The translations under genes and the position numbers were made by a program. 64,000 bases of DNA from Desulfopila_A sp964446655 (GTDB taxonomy: Bacteria; Desulfobacterota; Desulfobulbia; Desulfobulbales; Desulfocapsaceae), in assembly GCA_964446655.1 (NCBI GenBank), contig CAYUPL010000011.1, positions 18,396 to 82,395 of the forward strand. Direction: 5' to 3'. Shown here piece after piece: positions 51,388-61,064 of the stretch. Below the pieces are notes generated by a model, which saw nothing but the letters and a program-made list of their open reading frames with translations, ran no database searches and was not told the origin of the DNA. The stretch's first letter is position 1, and the number at the start of each line of letters is the position of its first letter.

Positions 51388-52332
51388 GTGCAGGAAGATC
51401 AGCTGGAGAGGGATTATACAAAAATAGTCGTACCTTTTCTTCGCGACCATTTTGAGGAGTTTACCTTCACAGGGGTGCGGAAACAGGAACTACGCGGTTT
51501 ACGACCGCGACAAGAGGGGCGGGAGGATGCGCTGCTGATTCTTGGTGGGAGAACGGAGTTTGCCGAAAAATACGCCGAGCTTTTCTTTGACCTGCAATCG
51601 CTGGGAATGGCGATTTACAGTTATGATCATCGTGGTCAGGGGCTGTCGCAGCGGCCCCTTGCCGATCCCCACAAAGGACATGTTGAAGATTTCGGAGACT
51701 ATGTCGAAGACCTGAAGATTTTTCTCGATGAGGTGTTGGGTCAAAGGCACCGCAGGGTTTTTGTTCTGGCCCATTCCATGGGAGGTGCGGTTACTGCACT
51801 GTTTCTGCAGAAACATCAAGGCTATTTTGCCGGGGCAATATTGAGCTCGCCCATGCTTGGCATCAACTGTCATCCTTTACCTTGCCGTCCTATGAGATGG
51901 ATGGCAAACCTGGCCGTATGGGCCGGCCGCGGAGAACACTATGTTCCACAAGGTGGACCATATCAGGGGGCATCACCATTTCTCAACAATGTTTTGACGT
52001 CGAGCAGGGCGCGCTTTGTCATAAATTTTTCTCTTGTAGTGCAAAACCCGGCTCTTGCTCTGGGAAGCCCGACTTTTTTGTGGCTCCGCCAAGCCCTGTA
52101 TGGTTCGGCCAAGGCGGTAGCCGGGGCCGGCCGGATTGAGATACCTGTGCTTCTTTTACAGGCCGGTAACGACAAGGTCGTCACTGCCGCAGCTCAACGG
52201 AAATTTTGCCGTAACGCTCCACAGTGCCGCCTCCATAGCGTTGCGGGCGCTCGCCATGAACTGTTAATGGAAAAAGACCTGCTGCGGGATGAAGTCATAA
52301 ATATACTACAAGAGTTTCTCCTCAAAGAATAG
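51388..52332 (+). CDS. Alpha/beta hydrolase (lysophospholipase-like)
   Basis: The product is 314 residues. The fold is an alpha/beta hydrolase with the nucleophile elbow AHSMGG (Ser130), the YDHRGQGLS strand near residue 76 and a likely catalytic His in ARHELLME near the C terminus, with an acidic residue in LLLQAGNDKVV. This pattern is typical of PldB-type lysophospholipases and monoacylglycerol lipases. The GTG start has GGAG 7 bases upstream. Its 3' end overlaps the convergent dienoyl-CoA reductase by 11 bases. The substrate is uncertain. Confidence 0.85.
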   Translation: MQEDQLERDYTKIVVPFLRDHFEEFTFTGVRKQELRGLRPRQEGREDALLILGGRTEFAEKYAELFFDLQSLGMAIYSYDHRGQGLSQRPLADPHKGHVEDFGDYVEDLKIFLDEVLGQRHRRVFVLAHSMGGAVTALFLQKHQGYFAGAILSSPMLGINCHPLPCRPMRWMANLAVWAGRGEHYVPQGGPYQGASPFLNNVLTSSRARFVINFSLVVQNPALALGSPTFLWLRQALYGSAKAVAGAGRIEIPVLLLQAGNDKVVTAAAQRKFCRNAPQCRLHSVAGARHELLMEKDLLRDEVINILQEFLLKE

Positions 52333-54355
52333 CGGCCACTTCGGCAGCGTGTCTGACGGCCTTTTTGGCATCCAGTTCCGCCGCTTCGAAGGCGCCGCCG
52401 ATCAGATGTACCGATCGGCCCGTATCTTTGAGTTCCAGCCACAATTCCTGCCGGGAAAGCTGACCGGTACAGAGGACAATAGTGTCTACTTCAAGAATTC
52501 GGCTGTTGCCGTCTTTGTGAATGTGAAGACCGGCATCGTCAATTTTTTCATAGGTAACTCCACCTATCATTTCCACCTTTCTTTTTTTCAATGCCGCCCT
52601 GTGGATCCAACCGGTGGTGGGCTGCAGGCTTTTGCCGAATTTGCCGCTTTTGCGCTGCAGCAGGTAAACGGTTCTGGCGGGCAGTGCTTTATGCGGTTTG
52701 ACTCCTTCCACGCCACCGGGATGGGCAATGTCGGCATCGATTCCCCATTCCCGTAACCATAAATCGATATGGAGGCTGTGCGAAGGTGGCTGCTCGCATA
52801 AAAATTCACTGACATCGTAGCCGATACCGCCGGCGCCTATGACGGCAACACGGGGTCCGGCTACTTTTTTTCCTGCCAGGATTTCCTGGTACGTTGCGAC
52901 CATGGCATGGTCAATACCTTCTATCTGCGGGATCCTGGGACTAACGCCGGTTGCCAGCACAATTTCATCATAGGCAGAGGCGAGCAGGTTACTGCTGTCT
53001 TGCCGGGCGCCTAAGCGGACATCGACGCCAAGCAACTGCAGCTTGGTAGTGAAATAGCGCAGTGTTTCATTAAACTCTTCCTTGCCGGGTACGTTTTTCG
53101 CGAGAAGAAACTGGCCCCCAAGTTCCGCGGCGCCTTCAAACAGAGTGACGTGGTGGCCTCGCTGGGCTGAATAGGCAGCGCAGGCCATGCCGGCCATTCC
53201 TCCACCGACAACCGCGATCTTTTTCGGGGTAACAGCCTGGGGAAAGAGCAGTTCCGTTTCGTAACAGGCCTGTGGATTGACCAGGCAGGAGGCCCGTTTA
53301 TTGCGAAAGACATGATCGAGACAGGCCTGGTTGCAGCCGATGCAGGTATTGATCTCCTTTTCTCTGCCCGATGCCGCTTTGGCGGGAAAATATGGGTCAG
53401 CCAAAAAGGGGCGGGCCATGGAAACCATGTCGGCCCGGCCTTGTGCCAGTATTTCTTCCGCCACTTCCGGAGTATTGATGCGGTTGGTGCTGATCAGAGG
53501 AGTCTCAATCTCTTTTTTCATGCGCTCGGTGACCCAGCTGAAGGCTGCTCGCGGCACACTGGTGGCTATGGTCGGGATACGCGATTCATGCCAGCCGATA
53601 CCGGTATTGATCAGAGAAACCCCGCGTTCTTCCAGTTTTTTGGCCAGCAGAACGATCTCTTCCCAGGTACTGCCCTTTTCCACCAGATCGAGCATGGAGA
53701 GACGGAAGATAACGATAAAATCGGGGCCGACCTTTTGGCGGACCGCAGAAACGATTTCCAGGGCCAACCGTATGCGGTTTTCATAGGATCCACCCCATTC
53801 GTCATCTCTTCTGTTGACACGTTTGCAGATAAACTGGTTGATGAGATAGCCTTCCGATCCCATTATTTCAACACCGTCATACCCGGCTTTTTGGGCAAGT
53901 GCCGCAGTACCTGCAAAATCGGCAATGGTTTTACGGATCTGGCGCGGCGACATCTGTTTTGGTTTGAACGGATTGATAATTGCTTTAACCGGAGAGGGGG
54001 CCACGCTGAAAGGGTGGTAGGCGTAACGGCCAGTGTGGAGTATCTGTAGACAGATTTTGCCGCCCTGGCTGTGTACTGCCTCGGTAACAAGTGTGTGCTT
54101 ACCGACCTGCCAGGAGAAGCTCAACTGGCAGCCGAATGGTGCAATGCGTCCTCGGAAATTGGGAGCAATACCACCCGTGACAATGAGGCCGACACCACCT
54201 TTGACTCGCTCGCTGTAAAAAGCCGCCAGTTTTTTAAAGCCGCCCCGTTCCTCTTCGAGCCCGGTATGCATGGAGCCCATGAGAATACGATTTTTGAGAC
54301 TGGTAAAGCCCAGATCAAGACTTTTGAAAAGATGAGGATAGCGAGATGTGGTCAT
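52322..54355 (-). CDS. fadH: 2,4-dienoyl-CoA reductase-type FMN/FAD/4Fe-4S oxidoreductase
   Basis: This 677-residue protein has an N-terminal old-yellow-enzyme TIM barrel (about 1-330) that binds FMN. A 4Fe-4S site follows, with cysteines at about 336, 339, 343 and 355 (CIGCNQAC then C further on). The C-terminal pyridine-nucleotide-disulphide oxidoreductase part contains VVGGGMAGMA and VIGAGGIGYD for FAD and NAD(P). The length matches FadH (672). FadH removes unsaturated bonds at even positions during fatty-acid beta-oxidation; related enzymes reduce other enones. The ATG at 54355 follows AGGTGAAAC; the longer upstream frame has no family similarity. Confidence 0.9.
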   Translation of the reverse strand: MTTSRYPHLFKSLDLGFTSLKNRILMGSMHTGLEEERGGFKKLAAFYSERVKGGVGLIVTGGIAPNFRGRIAPFGCQLSFSWQVGKHTLVTEAVHSQGGKICLQILHTGRYAYHPFSVAPSPVKAIINPFKPKQMSPRQIRKTIADFAGTAALAQKAGYDGVEIMGSEGYLINQFICKRVNRRDDEWGGSYENRIRLALEIVSAVRQKVGPDFIVIFRLSMLDLVEKGSTWEEIVLLAKKLEERGVSLINTGIGWHESRIPTIATSVPRAAFSWVTERMKKEIETPLISTNRINTPEVAEEILAQGRADMVSMARPFLADPYFPAKAASGREKEINTCIGCNQACLDHVFRNKRASCLVNPQACYETELLFPQAVTPKKIAVVGGGMAGMACAAYSAQRGHHVTLFEGAAELGGQFLLAKNVPGKEEFNETLRYFTTKLQLLGVDVRLGARQDSSNLLASAYDEIVLATGVSPRIPQIEGIDHAMVATYQEILAGKKVAGPRVAVIGAGGIGYDVSEFLCEQPPSHSLHIDLWLREWGIDADIAHPGGVEGVKPHKALPARTVYLLQRKSGKFGKSLQPTTGWIHRAALKKRKVEMIGGVTYEKIDDAGLHIHKDGNSRILEVDTIVLCTGQLSRQELWLELKDTGRSVHLIGGAFEAAELDAKKAVRHAAEVAAIL

Positions 54356-54725
54356 AAATGTTTCACCTGAGAGAAGGTAAGGGCAGCGTGGAAAAGCGGT
54401 GTATTCAAAGTGTAAATTACCGTTGCAGCATACCAGAAGATTGACGGACACGGCAACCTGTTTTGCAGGTACTGCGGGTCGGAAAAAAGGATAGAGAGTG
54501 TACAACAGCACAGTGTTGTTCAAGACGAGAACGACACTGCTCCGGGCAGCGAAACTATTTTTTTGATAATGTAACCGGTAGTGTTTACTCTTTTGTCAAA
54601 GATTACTCTGTATTTACCACTTGATGGTTTCGGAGGAAGGTTGATCCGGGTGGAGCTGATATTGTCAGGCTCTGTGGTGGGATGCTGACTCTTGACGATA
54701 CCATCGCATTCAACAGGGAGGGGAC
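54356..54725. other. Intergenic region between divergent fadH and epimerase genes
   Basis: These 370 bases hold no gene. They contain an inverted repeat ACAACA-N6-TGTTGT at 54502-54519 (TetR- or MarR-sized site), which could regulate fadH and/or the divergent epimerase cluster. Confidence 0.45.
54502..54519. promoter_or_regulatory. Candidate operator ACAACA-N6-TGTTGT
   Basis: This is a perfect inverted repeat of 6 bp with 6-base spacing in the divergent promoter region of fadH. The size fits a TetR- or MarR-type site. No cognate regulator is identified. Confidence 0.3.
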
Positions 54726-55628
54726 ATGAAAATATTTATCACCGGTGGAACGGGATTTGTCGGAACCAATCTGAGTCGCAGATTGCTGCAACTGGGGCAT
54801 GAGATTACCGTGGTCGGCAGCAGTGGTACAACACACTTGGACGATTCTCCTGCCTTGCACGTTCTTAAGGCAAACACGACAGTGGAAGGCGCCTGGCAGG
54901 ATAATCTCGGCTCCTTTGATGTAATTATCAATCTGGCCGGTCGATCGATTTTCAACTACTGGACCGAATCCTATAAAAAGAAAATGTACGCAAGCAGAGT
55001 AGAGACAACCAGGAATATTGTCAAAGCATTGCCCGACACAACCGAGACGGTTCTCCTCAGTGCTTCGGCTGCCGGCTATTATGGCGACAAGGGGGAAACG
55101 CCGGTGGATGAGAGTGGTGAAGGAGGATTCGATTTTCTTGCAGATGTTTGTAAAAGCTGGGAGCGTGAGGCCATGCACGCAGTAAAAAAAGGAGCCCGGG
55201 TGGCGACGATGCGTTTTGGCGTGGTTCTCGGCAAGGCCGGCGGTGCAATCGAGACCATGAAAACGCCCTTTAAATTTGGCTTGGGAGGTCCCATCGGCGA
55301 TGGTAAACAATGGTTTCCCTGGATTCATGTGGATGATCTGGTCGCTGCAGTCATCTTCCTCATGGATGGCAGCAGCCTGGAGGGACCGTTTAATTTTACA
55401 TCCCCGGAACCTGTCCGGCAGAAAGAATTCGCCCAAAAACTGGCAAGTTCCTTACACCGACCCGCGGTTATTCCTGCTCCTTCTTTTCTAGTCAAGACGG
55501 TGGCCGGGGAGTTTGGGCGCTCTCTGCTGCAGGGTCAGAAAGTGGTGCCGAAGGCATTACAGGATCATGGTTTCGTCTTTACTTTCCCGAAGCTGGATGA
55601 CGCTCTTCAAGAGATTTTACATGACTGA
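54726..55628 (+). CDS. TIGR01777-family epimerase-like protein (first copy)
   Basis: This 300-residue member of the extended short-chain dehydrogenase group has the NAD(P)-binding GGTGFVG loop at residues 7-13, the INLAGRSI segment, the LSASAAGYYG motif and the C-terminal DUF1731 domain (about 245-300). Members of TIGR01777 are widespread (YfcH, plant SulA homologues) and poorly characterised. It is followed by a second, fused family member whose start overlaps its stop by 8 bases, so translation is coupled. GGGAGGGG precedes the ATG. The substrate is unknown. Confidence 0.88.
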   Translation: MKIFITGGTGFVGTNLSRRLLQLGHEITVVGSSGTTHLDDSPALHVLKANTTVEGAWQDNLGSFDVIINLAGRSIFNYWTESYKKKMYASRVETTRNIVKALPDTTETVLLSASAAGYYGDKGETPVDESGEGGFDFLADVCKSWEREAMHAVKKGARVATMRFGVVLGKAGGAIETMKTPFKFGLGGPIGDGKQWFPWIHVDDLVAAVIFLMDGSSLEGPFNFTSPEPVRQKEFAQKLASSLHRPAVIPAPSFLVKTVAGEFGRSLLQGQKVVPKALQDHGFVFTFPKLDDALQEILHD

Positions 55629-57036
55629 GGCGGCCAAATTCTGTTATACGGCGGCTTTTCCCTGCAGTGTAGAAGGATTATATGACTGGCATTCCCGCCA
55701 AGGGGCCCTTGAACGGCTTATTCCACCCTGGGAAAAGACCACGGTTGTGCAACGCCTGGGCGGACTTGATCCCGGCGGCATGGTAGAGATGCGCATGCAT
55801 GCCGGACCTCTGCCATTTCGCTGGATTGCTCATCATGTTGAAAACTCTCCCGGCAGAATGTTCCGCGACATCATGCATAAAGGGCCGTTTTCGCACTGGT
55901 CTCACCGCCACAGGTTTTATCAATGTGGTGCGAAGGCATGCCTTGAGGATGACATTGACTATGCCCTTCCCCGGCACGGCCTCCTGCCGTCTTTTGTAAA
56001 GAAGCATGTTGAAACAACGCTGCATCGTACCTTTCAGCATCGTGCCGGCGTTCTGGCGGCTGATCTCGACCTGCACAACCGCTGCGGTAACAGCTCTTTC
56101 AAAGTGCTGGTATCCGGGGCAAGCGGAGTGCTGGGACGTGCCCTTCTGCCATTGCTGACCACCGGCGGACATGAGGTCTGGACGCTGGTGCGGCGAAAAC
56201 CGAACCGGGAGAGGAAGGAACTGTACTGGAATCCTGGCAGCGGTGAGATAGATCAGCTCCCATATTTTGATGCGGTTATTCATCTTGCCGGCGAATATAT
56301 CGGACTGGGCCGCTGGAACGAATCTAAAAAGAAGGCTGTACTTGAATCGCGCACCAGGGGCACAGCACTTCTGGCAGGCGCTGTTGCCGACCGGAAACGA
56401 CGGCCACAGGTGTTTCTGAGTGCTTCGGCAGTAGGGTATTACGGCAATAGTCGCTCTGCACGCATTGCCGAAGATGGTGCAGTCGGCAACGGTTTTATAG
56501 CTGAGGTATGCAGGGAATGGGAAGAGGCGGCACAGCTTGCCTGCAAAGCTGGAATCCGGACGGTGCTGATGCGCATTGGTGTGTCATTGTCACCTCAGGG
56601 AGGGGCTCTGCAACGATTGCTCAGTACCGCCCCGTTAGGGATTATCAGACGTTTCGGTACAGGAGAGCAGTATATCAGCTGGATTTCGCTGGATGATACC
56701 ATATCAGCCATTTATCATGCCATGTGCTGTCCTTCGCTTCACGGGCCTGTCAATATTGCGGCGCCCTTTCCGGTGACCAATAGTTCTTTTATGCGAATCC
56801 TTGCGGAGATATCGGGCTATCCGCTTCTGTTTCCAATTCCCGAATCGCTTCTCAAAGCCGTTTATGGACAAATGGCAACCGAAATAGTATTGTCGAGCAA
56901 CAGATGCGACTGTCGGAAATTGCTTGACTCCGGCTTCATATTCCGGCATGAAACACTGGAGGAGGCACTCCGCAGCCTGCTGGGAAAATTTAAAATCTAT
57001 ACTACGAACGTTTCCGAGAAGAGGAGAACAATGTGA
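55621..57036 (+). CDS. SRPBCC + TIGR01777-epimerase fusion protein
   Basis: The product is 471 residues. The first 150 or so form an SRPBCC (START-like) ligand-binding domain, opening FCYTAAFPCSVEGLYDWHSR and including FRDIMHKGPFSHWSHRH. The remainder is a TIGR01777 epimerase-like domain with GASGVLG as the NAD(P) loop, the LSASAVGYYGN motif and a DUF1731 end. The fusion of a START-like cavity with this oxidoreductase is known in several genomes and suggests a bulky hydrophobic or isoprenoid-like substrate. The ATG at 55621 overlaps the previous gene; a downstream GTG gene overlaps its stop. Confidence 0.87.
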   Translation: MTEAAKFCYTAAFPCSVEGLYDWHSRQGALERLIPPWEKTTVVQRLGGLDPGGMVEMRMHAGPLPFRWIAHHVENSPGRMFRDIMHKGPFSHWSHRHRFYQCGAKACLEDDIDYALPRHGLLPSFVKKHVETTLHRTFQHRAGVLAADLDLHNRCGNSSFKVLVSGASGVLGRALLPLLTTGGHEVWTLVRRKPNRERKELYWNPGSGEIDQLPYFDAVIHLAGEYIGLGRWNESKKKAVLESRTRGTALLAGAVADRKRRPQVFLSASAVGYYGNSRSARIAEDGAVGNGFIAEVCREWEEAAQLACKAGIRTVLMRIGVSLSPQGGALQRLLSTAPLGIIRRFGTGEQYISWISLDDTISAIYHAMCCPSLHGPVNIAAPFPVTNSSFMRILAEISGYPLLFPIPESLLKAVYGQMATEIVLSSNRCDCRKLLDSGFIFRHETLEEALRSLLGKFKIYTTNVSEKRRTM

Positions 57037-58196
57037 GCAGCAGGCTGAAAGCTATTTTACTGGCAACCATGACACTTGCCTTGGCGTGTGGCTTCATGCA
57101 TCACCTGGTGGATCCTGCAACACTGAACTTTGAAAGGCTCCATATCTTCCTCTTCAATCTCTGTAGCGGCGGCACCTTGTTGATCTACTTTACCGAAGGG
57201 AGAAAAAATCTTTCCATTAAAGGGAAATTTTTTTTCGGCCTCTCTCTTCTTTTCGCCCTGAGCGCCTTTCTGCAATGGTATGGTGTCACTTTGATAATTC
57301 CGATATTGCTGGCTATGATCATCGAAAATGTCCGGGTGCAAAGGTTTGGTTCCTTCCTCCCCCTGGACCTTTTCTCCCTGCGCGAAAACGTATCCAGGAA
57401 ATTTCACCAGGCTGCTCTTCTCTGCCTTTCCCTAGGCCTGCTGCTTTCTTCTCCGGTAATTTTAAACAGTGTTTATACCAACTGGGTAACCATCGAAAAA
57501 CTGAAACTGGACACCTTTTTTCTCGGTTTTTCCTTTCCTCTGTCATTGATCAGTATGTCCGTTATCTTCGCGCTGATGAAAGAGGAGAAGATTGTGGTTA
57601 TTTCGTCTTTGAAAGAGTCGGCATTCTGGATCATTAACCTTGGTGTCATTGTTTTCTTTCTTTTTATTCTGGCCGAGGTGTATATACCGCAGGTTGCCAT
57701 TTCCATAACACTTTTTCTGACCGTGGTCCTGGTGCTCTATCTGTATTATACCAAAGGCATTCGCTTGCAGCAGAAGGCCTTTTTGACTTCGGGGATCCTG
57801 TTTCTACTGTTCACGTCGATCACCGGGATAATCTATATCTTTCTGGCCTTCTCAGAGAGCTACACGCCGGAAAAGGCCCTGCCGCTTCTCAGGCTGCACG
57901 CCTTTATGGCATTATATGGCTGGAATCTCAGCGGGTTGGCGGTTATCGGCAGGCATGGTGATTTTCCTATTAAATTGCACTCCCAGAAGGTCATCCTGCT
58001 GCACTGGCTCACCGTGGCTGTGCTCTGTCCACTGGGCTACTATTTCCCGTTGTTTTCCCTGTTGGCAGTTGCTGCCTATGGCTGGCTGCTCCATAAAATT
58101 TTTTTTAACGACGGTCAGGTCGATCGTCCCCTGGTCGATGTTGAGCATAGCGCCTTTGAAGGGGTCGTCCTTGCTGCTAAGAAGGCGATTCGATGA
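57033..58196 (+). CDS. Polytopic membrane protein of unknown function
   Basis: This 387-residue protein has about ten hydrophobic helices and few long soluble segments. Its histidines include HH near residue 23, a motif RLHAFMALYGWNLSG near 300 and HGDF and HWL further on. The HAFxALYGW string recalls the HAHxALYG segment of cytochrome-oxidase-subunit-I-like proteins, but the rest does not fit that family, so no function is assigned. The GTG overlaps the fusion gene's stop by 4 bases (GTGA), with GAGGAG upstream, so the three genes are translationally coupled. The molybdopterin oxidoreductase follows after 54 bases. Confidence 0.7.
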   Translation: MSSRLKAILLATMTLALACGFMHHLVDPATLNFERLHIFLFNLCSGGTLLIYFTEGRKNLSIKGKFFFGLSLLFALSAFLQWYGVTLIIPILLAMIIENVRVQRFGSFLPLDLFSLRENVSRKFHQAALLCLSLGLLLSSPVILNSVYTNWVTIEKLKLDTFFLGFSFPLSLISMSVIFALMKEEKIVVISSLKESAFWIINLGVIVFFLFILAEVYIPQVAISITLFLTVVLVLYLYYTKGIRLQQKAFLTSGILFLLFTSITGIIYIFLAFSESYTPEKALPLLRLHAFMALYGWNLSGLAVIGRHGDFPIKLHSQKVILLHWLTVAVLCPLGYYFPLFSLLAVAAYGWLLHKIFFNDGQVDRPLVDVEHSAFEGVVLAAKKAIR

Positions 58197-58250
58197 ACAG
58201 CAGGTTGCCGCGCTGTCATATGCCCATTTCATGATTGTGAGAGTTGTTCC

Positions 58251-60287
58251 ATGACAAAAAAAAAGGTCATCTATAAAAAATCGGTCTGCCCGCTGGACTG
58301 TCCCGACAGTTGCGGCCTTACGGTTACCATCGAAGACGGTAAGATCACGGCTCTGGCCGGCGACCGGGACCATCCCTATACCCGTGGGGTAATCTGCCGC
58401 AAAATGAAGAGCTATCCGGCACGGCTCTATTCTCCTGAGCGGATTCTTTTTCCTTTGCAGCGAACCGGCCGGAAGGGTGAGGGAGACTTCCGCCGGATCA
58501 GCTGGGACCACGCCTATGACATTTTACAGGAAAAAATCAGCACGATAATGCAGCAGTATGGCGGGGAGGCGATTCTTCCCTTTGCCTATGCCGGCAACAT
58601 GGGCGCTATGAACCGTTTTGCCGGCTATCCTCTTTTTCATAGGCTGGGTACCTCTCGGCTGGAGGAAACAATCTGCTCAACTGCCGCCAAAGCAGGGTGG
58701 AAGAGTCATTGCGGCGATATACCAGGTACTCCTCCGGAGATTGCGGAGCAGGCGGAGCTGATTGTCATCTGGGGCAGCAATACCAAGATAACCAATATGC
58801 ATTTCTGGCCCTATGTCGCCAGGGCCCGCAAAAAAGGGGCGCGCCTTGTGGTGGTGGATCCCTATAAGGGGGCGACGGCCAGGTCCGCAGACTTGCATAT
58901 CAAGGTCGAACCGGGTGGGGACACCGCTCTGGTTCTGGCGCTTCTGAAGAAACTGCTGGACAGGAACGGGTTGGACCGGCAATTTATAGAAGATGCCACC
59001 ACCGGCTTTGAGCTTCTGCAGGAGTATCTGGAAAAGCATCCTCTGGCGGATTTTGTTGATCAAAGCGGGGTCGACGAGGCTCGTATCGATGAGTTTGCCG
59101 ATATTCTACAGAGTACGGCAAGGATTTTCATCCGTATCGGCATTGGTATGACACGCAACAGCCGGGCGGGTATGGGCATTCGAGCCCTTACCTCCCTGGC
59201 TGCCGCTCTTGGTCTTTTTGACGGAAGAGAGGGCTGCGGTGTTCTGTTGACATCGTCGGCCTTCAGTGGCGATCAGACCAGACTGACCTGGCCTCTCCCG
59301 GCACAGCAGCCGGGGCGGCTGTTCAATATGGTTCAACTGGGTAACAGTCTGCATTGTGATCCCGGCATCAAAATGTTTTTTGTCTATAACGCCAATCCTC
59401 TTTCTTCTACTCCCGACGCCAGTCTGGTTCGTCGGGCCCTGCAGCGGGAAGATCTCTTTACGGTTGTTCACGAGCAGGTCATGACGCCTACGGCGCAATA
59501 TGCCGACCTTGTTCTGCCGGCCACCACCTTTCTGGAAAACAAAGATCTGTATACTGCCTATGGTCATTTTTACCTGTCTCTGGTTGAGGCGGTTATCCCG
59601 CCCATTGGAGAGGCAAAAAGCAATTTCACCTTCTTTGCCGAACTGGCCGAAAAACTGGGTTTTACAGAACTTCCTTTCAGACAAACGCTGGATGAACGGC
59701 TGGCGGGATATCTGGATACTCTCGATGGACTACCGGATCGCTATAAAAAAGAAGGCGTTCCTTATGGGGTCCCGGTGCTGTCTAGCAGATGTGTAAAATA
59801 TCAGGCCGGTTTCAGTCCGGCAAAGGGACGCTATAGCTTTGTCGACAACAGTGATCCGTCACTGCCGGCTACCGTCTGTCTCCTGGACGGTAGCGAGTTC
59901 GATAACGCCGATTTCCAATCCAGATACCCGTTCAAGCTGATTACACCACCACACCCGGATCTGCTGAACTCCACCTTCGGTGAGCGCTATGAGGGAGAGC
60001 CGGGACAGGTGCTCATTCATCCATCTGATGCCCTGGAACTGCAGGTTGAAGACGACGAGATTGTGACGCTGTTCAACGACAGAGGCTGGGCCAGGCGCAG
60101 GGCAAAGGTCGGTGATGGTGTGCGTCCGGGTCTCCTGGTTGCCGAAGGCTTGTTCTGGCAGTGCCATGAGCATCCTGCGGCCATTAATGACCTCACTTCG
60201 CAGAAGACCACTGATATGGGAGGTGGGGGAACTTTTCATGAGTCGCGGGTCTCGATTCTGCGGAAACCGCCCAGGCGCAACACCTGA
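58251..60287 (+). CDS. Molybdopterin oxidoreductase family protein (cytoplasmic)
   Basis: This 678-residue protein has an N-terminal 4Fe-4S motif with Cys at 13, 17, 21 and 49 (CPLDCPDSC then GVIC), a molybdopterin-binding domain to about 480, and a C-terminal Mop-dinucleotide-binding domain (about 560-670, PYGVP... to the GGGTFHESR end). It belongs to the DMSO-reductase superfamily. There is no twin-arginine signal peptide, so it is cytoplasmic. Selenocysteine is not indicated. The substrate is unclear: it resembles uncharacterised members with a CPxDCPDxC cluster rather than the well-known formate, nitrate or DMSO enzymes. It may share a transcript with the upstream membrane and epimerase-like genes. 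Confidence 0.88.
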   Translation: MTKKKVIYKKSVCPLDCPDSCGLTVTIEDGKITALAGDRDHPYTRGVICRKMKSYPARLYSPERILFPLQRTGRKGEGDFRRISWDHAYDILQEKISTIMQQYGGEAILPFAYAGNMGAMNRFAGYPLFHRLGTSRLEETICSTAAKAGWKSHCGDIPGTPPEIAEQAELIVIWGSNTKITNMHFWPYVARARKKGARLVVVDPYKGATARSADLHIKVEPGGDTALVLALLKKLLDRNGLDRQFIEDATTGFELLQEYLEKHPLADFVDQSGVDEARIDEFADILQSTARIFIRIGIGMTRNSRAGMGIRALTSLAAALGLFDGREGCGVLLTSSAFSGDQTRLTWPLPAQQPGRLFNMVQLGNSLHCDPGIKMFFVYNANPLSSTPDASLVRRALQREDLFTVVHEQVMTPTAQYADLVLPATTFLENKDLYTAYGHFYLSLVEAVIPPIGEAKSNFTFFAELAEKLGFTELPFRQTLDERLAGYLDTLDGLPDRYKKEGVPYGVPVLSSRCVKYQAGFSPAKGRYSFVDNSDPSLPATVCLLDGSEFDNADFQSRYPFKLITPPHPDLLNSTFGERYEGEPGQVLIHPSDALELQVEDDEIVTLFNDRGWARRRAKVGDGVRPGLLVAEGLFWQCHEHPAAINDLTSQKTTDMGGGGTFHESRVSILRKPPRRNT

Positions 60288-60356
60288 ACCCTGCAAAAAA
60301 TACTGCCTTGTTGTTGCCCGTTCATTTAAACCGTTACAGGAGGTATCGGAAAAAAT

Positions 60357-61064
60357 ATGAAAACAATAGGTCTGCTTGGTGGAATGAGCTGGGAATCGAC
60401 CCTGCATTACTACAGACTCATCAATAAGGGTGTGCAGCATGCGCTGGGAGGTCTTCATTCGGCCCGGATTGTACTGCACAGTGTCGATTTCGGCCCTATA
60501 GAAGCACTTATGCGAAACGAAGAGTGGGATGTTATCGGCGATATCCTGGGAGACGCCGTGGTGGGGCTGGAAAAGGCCGGTGCGGATTTTTTTCTGATCT
60601 GTACCAATACCATGCACGTCCTCGCTGCCGATATTCTTAAAAGGGTCGACATCCCTTTATTGCATATAGCCGATGCCACGGGGGATGTTTTGCTGAGTGA
60701 AGGTATTAAGCGGGTCGGTCTGCTGGGTACCGCCTTTACCATGGAGCAGGATTTTTACCGTACAAGACTGGCAGAGCACTGCGGCATGGATGTGCTGATT
60801 CCACCGGAAAAAGACAGGGAAATTATCAACAGGATTATCTTTGAAGAGCTCTGCTGTGGTAAAACTGTCGAGCAATCCAAAAAGGAATACATCCGGATTA
60901 TGGCATGGCTGGCCGACCAGGGTGCTGAAGCCGTAATTCTTGGCTGCACCGAAATAGGTTTGCTGGTAGAGCAGCAGGATGTCGATGTGCGGCTCTTTGA
61001 CACAACACCACTTCATGCTGCCAGGGCCGTGCAGATGGCCATGACCCAGGCAGACATCAGGTAG
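60357..61064 (+). CDS. Aspartate/glutamate racemase family protein (YgeA-like)
   Basis: This 235-residue PLP-independent racemase has the two catalytic cysteines expected of the family: Cys82 in CTNTMH and Cys197 in GCTEIG, each on one lobe of the pseudo-twofold fold. The GLLGGMSWEST start and the C-terminal FDTTPLHA are typical of the YgeA-type broad-specificity amino acid racemases. GGAGGTATCGG is upstream of the ATG. It is 69 bases downstream of the molybdopterin oxidoreductase, in the same orientation. D-amino acids may be made for cell-wall or signalling use; the substrate is not certain. Confidence 0.9.
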   Translation: MKTIGLLGGMSWESTLHYYRLINKGVQHALGGLHSARIVLHSVDFGPIEALMRNEEWDVIGDILGDAVVGLEKAGADFFLICTNTMHVLAADILKRVDIPLLHIADATGDVLLSEGIKRVGLLGTAFTMEQDFYRTRLAEHCGMDVLIPPEKDREIINRIIFEELCCGKTVEQSKKEYIRIMAWLADQGAEAVILGCTEIGLLVEQQDVDVRLFDTTPLHAARAVQMAMTQADIR

